Shown one piece after another: positions 15,701 to 17,406 of a DNA stretch of 17,406 bases. The DNA comes from DATFEN01 sp035691285. GTDB lineage: Bacteria; Acidobacteriota; Vicinamibacteria; Fen-336. Location of the stretch: positions 1 through 17,406 of the forward strand of contig DASSJI010000228.1 in the NCBI GenBank assembly GCA_035691285.1, read 5' to 3'. Position 1 is the stretch's first letter. Every line of letters begins with the position of its first letter. The notes under the pieces were generated by a model, which saw nothing but the letters and a program-made list of their open reading frames with translations, was not told the DNA's origin and searched no databases. The position numbers and the translations under genes are program-made.

Positions 15701-15706
15701 AGGAGG
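15701..15706 (+). promoter_or_regulatory. Strong ribosome binding site of the six-cysteine peptide gene
   Basis: AGGAGG lies 5 nt before the ATG at 15712. It decides this start over longer in-frame options further upstream, whose extra residues do not look like coding sequence and would bury the signal peptide. Confidence 0.75.
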
Positions 15707-15711
15707 AAGCT

Positions 15712-16074
15712 ATGAGGAACGACAAGCTGCTGATGGCGGCGATCGCCGGAATCACGCTGGGCGTGACGGCGTCGCCCCGAGCCATTGCCGCCGACAAGGA
15801 CGAGGTGAAGTGCTGGGGGATCAACGCGTGCGGATCCCACGCGAAGTGCTCCGTGGGCGAGGACGATCTCGCCGCCTTCAAGGCGCTGCTGGGAGCGAAG
15901 GAGTTCGCGGCGAAATTCGGGAAGTCCGAGGCGCACGGCTGCGGCTCCCACGCGAGCTGCGGCGGCTCGTCCCAGATCCTCAACTGGACGACGGCCACGG
16001 CGGGCGAGTGCAAGGCTAAGGGCGGCTACCTGGTCGAGACCAAGGACGGCAAGAAGGTGGCGAAGAAGGCCTAG
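15712..16074 (+). CDS. Small exported six-cysteine peptide, bufferin (BufA)-like
   Basis: A 120-aa protein. Residues 1-26 form a Sec signal peptide (basic MRNDK, hydrophobic core, cleavage near AIA-A or IAA-D). The mature part holds six cysteines: 34, 40, 46, 77, 83 and 100. KCWGINAC (33-40) opens the core. CGSHAKC (40-46) and CGSHASC (77-83) are two copies of a CGSHAxC motif, separated by a charged helical linker (DDLAAFKALLGAKEFAAKFG, 51-70). GECKAKGGYLVE (98-109) ends the core, followed by a Lys-rich tail. This architecture resembles the secreted precursors of MNIO-modified copper-binding metallophores (bufferins, BufA1/BufA2), which have KCxG openings and a late GxCxxxGG. No MNIO (DUF692) or partner gene is visible here. 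A periplasmic metal-binding or stress peptide is the best guess; family membership is not certain. Its stop shares CTAG with the convergent aminotransferase. Confidence 0.75.
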   Translation: MRNDKLLMAAIAGITLGVTASPRAIAADKDEVKCWGINACGSHAKCSVGEDDLAAFKALLGAKEFAAKFGKSEAHGCGSHASCGGSSQILNWTTATAGECKAKGGYLVETKDGKKVAKKA

Positions 16075-17360
16075 GAGAGGGCGCGGAGCGCTGCCGCCAG
16101 GCGCGGCAGCGCCTCGTCGATCTCGCGCTCGCCCACCGCCCCGACGCTCAACCGGCACCATCCGTCGTCGGCCGTCACGCCGAAGGCCTGGAACGGCACG
16201 ACGGCGAGGCCCGCAGCGTCGAGCAGGTAGCGGCGGACGTCCTCGTTCGTGCGCAGCTCCCCTGCCGGAGACCGTCGCCCGAAGGGATGGATTCGCGCCG
16301 CGAGGTAGATCGCTCCCTGCGGCGCCAGGCTGTCGACCGGAAGCCCGCCCGCGCGAAACTCCTGCAGCCCGCGATGCAAGCGCTCCAGGCGCGCCTGGAG
16401 CTTGCGCAGGTAGCCCGCGTGGAACGCGGCGACGCCGGCGGCATCCTCGAGCACGGCCGCCGTCGCCACCTGTTCGGCGCGCGGCGCCCACGCCCCGACG
16501 TGGCCCAGCACCGCCGACAGGCGCGCCACGATGTCCGCCGGGCCCACGGCCCAGCCCACGCGCAGCCCGGTCGCCGCGAAGCCCTTGCTCACGCCGTCCA
16601 CGAACAGCGTGTAGCGGGCCATCTCCGGGCGCAGCTTCGGAGGCGTCACGTGGGGCGTGCCGGAGAAGCGCAGCATCCAATAGACCTGGTCGTACAGCAG
16701 GTACAACGGGCGTGCGCCCTCGCGGTCCCGGTTCCGGTTCTCCTCGAGGATGGCGTCGCACACCGCGCCGAGCGTCGCGGCGTCCAGGGCGGTGCCCGTC
16801 GGGTTCAGCGGCGAGTTGAGGCTCAGGAGGCGCGCCCCGGGCAGCGCGGCCCCGAGCGCCGAGCGCGTCGGCAGGAAGCGGTCCTCGGCCCGGCAGGCGA
16901 CCGGGACGCCGAGCGCGCCGACCATGTGGCAGTAGTGGTTGTTGTTCCAGCTCGGCACCGGGTAGACGACGCGGTCACCGGGATCGCACAGCGTGCGGTA
17001 GGCCCCGTAGATCCCGGGACGCGCGCCGCCGGTGACGATCACGGAGTCGACGCCGTACTCGAGGCCCAGCTCGCGCGCGTACAGCTTGCGGATCGCCTCG
17101 CGCAGGGCCGGCACGCCTGACGCGGGCGGGTAGTTCGTCTCGCCGCAATCGACCGCGGCGTGGATCGCCTCGCGCAGCCGCTCGGCCAGGGGGAAGTGCG
17201 CGGGGCTGAAGTCGCCGACCGTGAGGTCGAGGACAGGCCGCCCGGCGGCCTGGAGGGCGCGGATCTCGGCGGCGATGCGCAGGATTTCCGAACCCACGAG
17301 TCCAGCCGCCATCGTCGAAACGCGCGGACCGGCTTCCGGACGAGCTTGTGTGGGACTCAC
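16071..17360 (-). CDS. Pyridoxal-phosphate aminotransferase, class I/II (aspartate aminotransferase-like)
   Basis: A 429-aa fold-type I enzyme. VLDLTVGDFSP (43-53) starts the domain, TGGARPGIYGAY (110-121) holds the phosphate-binding loop, Trp138 (PVPSWNN) would stack on the cofactor ring, NSPLNPTG (182-189) supplies Asn186, LLYDQVYW (221-228) gives Asp224 and Tyr227, VDGVSKGFAATGLRVGW (254-270) carries the Schiff-base Lys259, and CRLSVG (402-407) places Arg403 for the substrate carboxylate. It transfers amino groups between an amino acid and a 2-oxo acid in the cytoplasm; the exact substrate is unknown and its link to the glycan genes is uncertain. The GTG at 17360 has AGGAGG 5 nt upstream. 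The alternative ATG at residue 17 is closer to where family homology starts. Confidence 0.93.
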   Translation of the reverse strand: MSPTQARPEAGPRVSTMAAGLVGSEILRIAAEIRALQAAGRPVLDLTVGDFSPAHFPLAERLREAIHAAVDCGETNYPPASGVPALREAIRKLYARELGLEYGVDSVIVTGGARPGIYGAYRTLCDPGDRVVYPVPSWNNNHYCHMVGALGVPVACRAEDRFLPTRSALGAALPGARLLSLNSPLNPTGTALDAATLGAVCDAILEENRNRDREGARPLYLLYDQVYWMLRFSGTPHVTPPKLRPEMARYTLFVDGVSKGFAATGLRVGWAVGPADIVARLSAVLGHVGAWAPRAEQVATAAVLEDAAGVAAFHAGYLRKLQARLERLHRGLQEFRAGGLPVDSLAPQGAIYLAARIHPFGRRSPAGELRTNEDVRRYLLDAAGLAVVPFQAFGVTADDGWCRLSVGAVGEREIDEALPRLAAALRALS

Positions 17361-17365
17361 CGCTG

Positions 17366-17371
17366 CCTCCT
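17366..17371 (-). promoter_or_regulatory. Ribosome binding site of the aminotransferase
   Basis: AGGAGG on the minus strand, 5 nt before the GTG at 17360, supports that start over the internal ATG at residue 17. Confidence 0.65.
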
Positions 17372-17381
17372 CGGTGTATCC

Positions 17382-17387
17382 ATCATA
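17382..17387 (-). promoter_or_regulatory. Candidate -10 element (TATGAT) of the aminotransferase
   Basis: TATGAT matches five of six consensus positions and lies 21 nt before the GTG start, leaving room for a short leader that contains the AGGAGG site. The -35 element at normal spacing would fall at or beyond the window edge and cannot be checked. Confidence 0.4.
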
Positions 17388-17406
17388 CGGGCCGCAGTGC
17401 AGGCGG

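Larger units (their letters stand above)
15502..15711. promoter_or_regulatory. Divergent intergenic region with direct repeats and a palindrome
   Basis: This 210-bp gap between the GH/GT2 fusion and the six-cysteine peptide gene is the longest non-coding stretch in the window. It holds two GTGACG direct repeats (15569-15574 and 15580-15585) with starts 11 bp apart, about one helical turn, directly followed by the palindrome GCACGTGC (15585-15592). TTGACG at 15534-15539 resembles a -35 element but has no matching -10 at 17-nt spacing. The repeats could be a regulator's operator; which gene they would serve cannot be told. I see no small RNA or riboswitch. Confidence 0.3.

Noticed and set aside
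15580..15711. Upstream in-frame extension of the six-cysteine peptide (44 extra residues)
   Set aside because: The strong AGGAGG site 5 nt before ATG 15712 and the signal peptide starting there indicate the shorter form.

Overview
The window is GC-rich throughout (clearly above two-thirds G+C by eye) and densely coded, with no RNA genes, insertion sequences or CRISPR visible. It carries GT-C-like membrane proteins, a DUF5916/CBM9-type outer-membrane protein, a sulfatase-fold protein with an SHASLLTG signature, and a clan GH-A hydrolase/GT2 fusion. This mix suggests a Gram-negative, high-GC soil or sediment lineage such as Acidobacteriota, Myxococcota or Gemmatimonadota. That placement is inference from gene content; no marker gene is present.

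Layout. (1) 1-1684, minus: a multi-spanning membrane protein that runs off the left edge. (2) 1756-7808, plus: a tightly packed four-gene operon comprising an extended-SDR sugar-nucleotide epimerase/dehydratase, a GT2 glycosyltransferase fused to a PaaK/CapK-type adenylate-forming enzyme, a 667-aa polytopic membrane protein, and a zinc-ribbon SAM methyltransferase. The first two junctions are 4-bp GTGA overlaps and the last is a 10-bp gap. (3) 7705-8783, minus: a GT2 gene and a DUF2304 membrane gene, coupled by an ATGA overlap; the DUF2304 gene overlaps the methyltransferase tail to tail by 104 bp. (4) 8852-10219, plus: the sulfatase-fold protein. (5) 10216-15501, minus: the DUF5916 protein and, upstream of it, a 986-aa GH-A hydrolase/GT2/membrane fusion. 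(6) 15712-16074, plus: a small exported six-cysteine peptide resembling bufferin-type metallophore precursors. (7) 16071-17360, minus: a fold-type I aminotransferase.

How it works together. Regions 1-3 look like a surface-glycan or glycolipid locus. The epimerase would supply a sugar nucleotide, the two small GT2 domains would charge or extend a lipid-linked sugar, the CapK-like domain would activate a carboxylate for transfer, the polytopic proteins resemble lipid-sugar-dependent glycosyltransferases, and the methyltransferase would decorate the product. The sulfatase-fold protein and the GH/GT fusion could modify or polymerise a glycan. Substrates cannot be read from the sequence.

The most interesting items are two multi-enzyme fusions (GT2-CapK and GH-A-GT2-membrane), an apparently orphan bufferin-like peptide with paired CGSHAxC motifs, a sulfatase-fold protein with Thr at the formylglycine position, and two convergent gene pairs whose stop codons share one CTAG palindrome.
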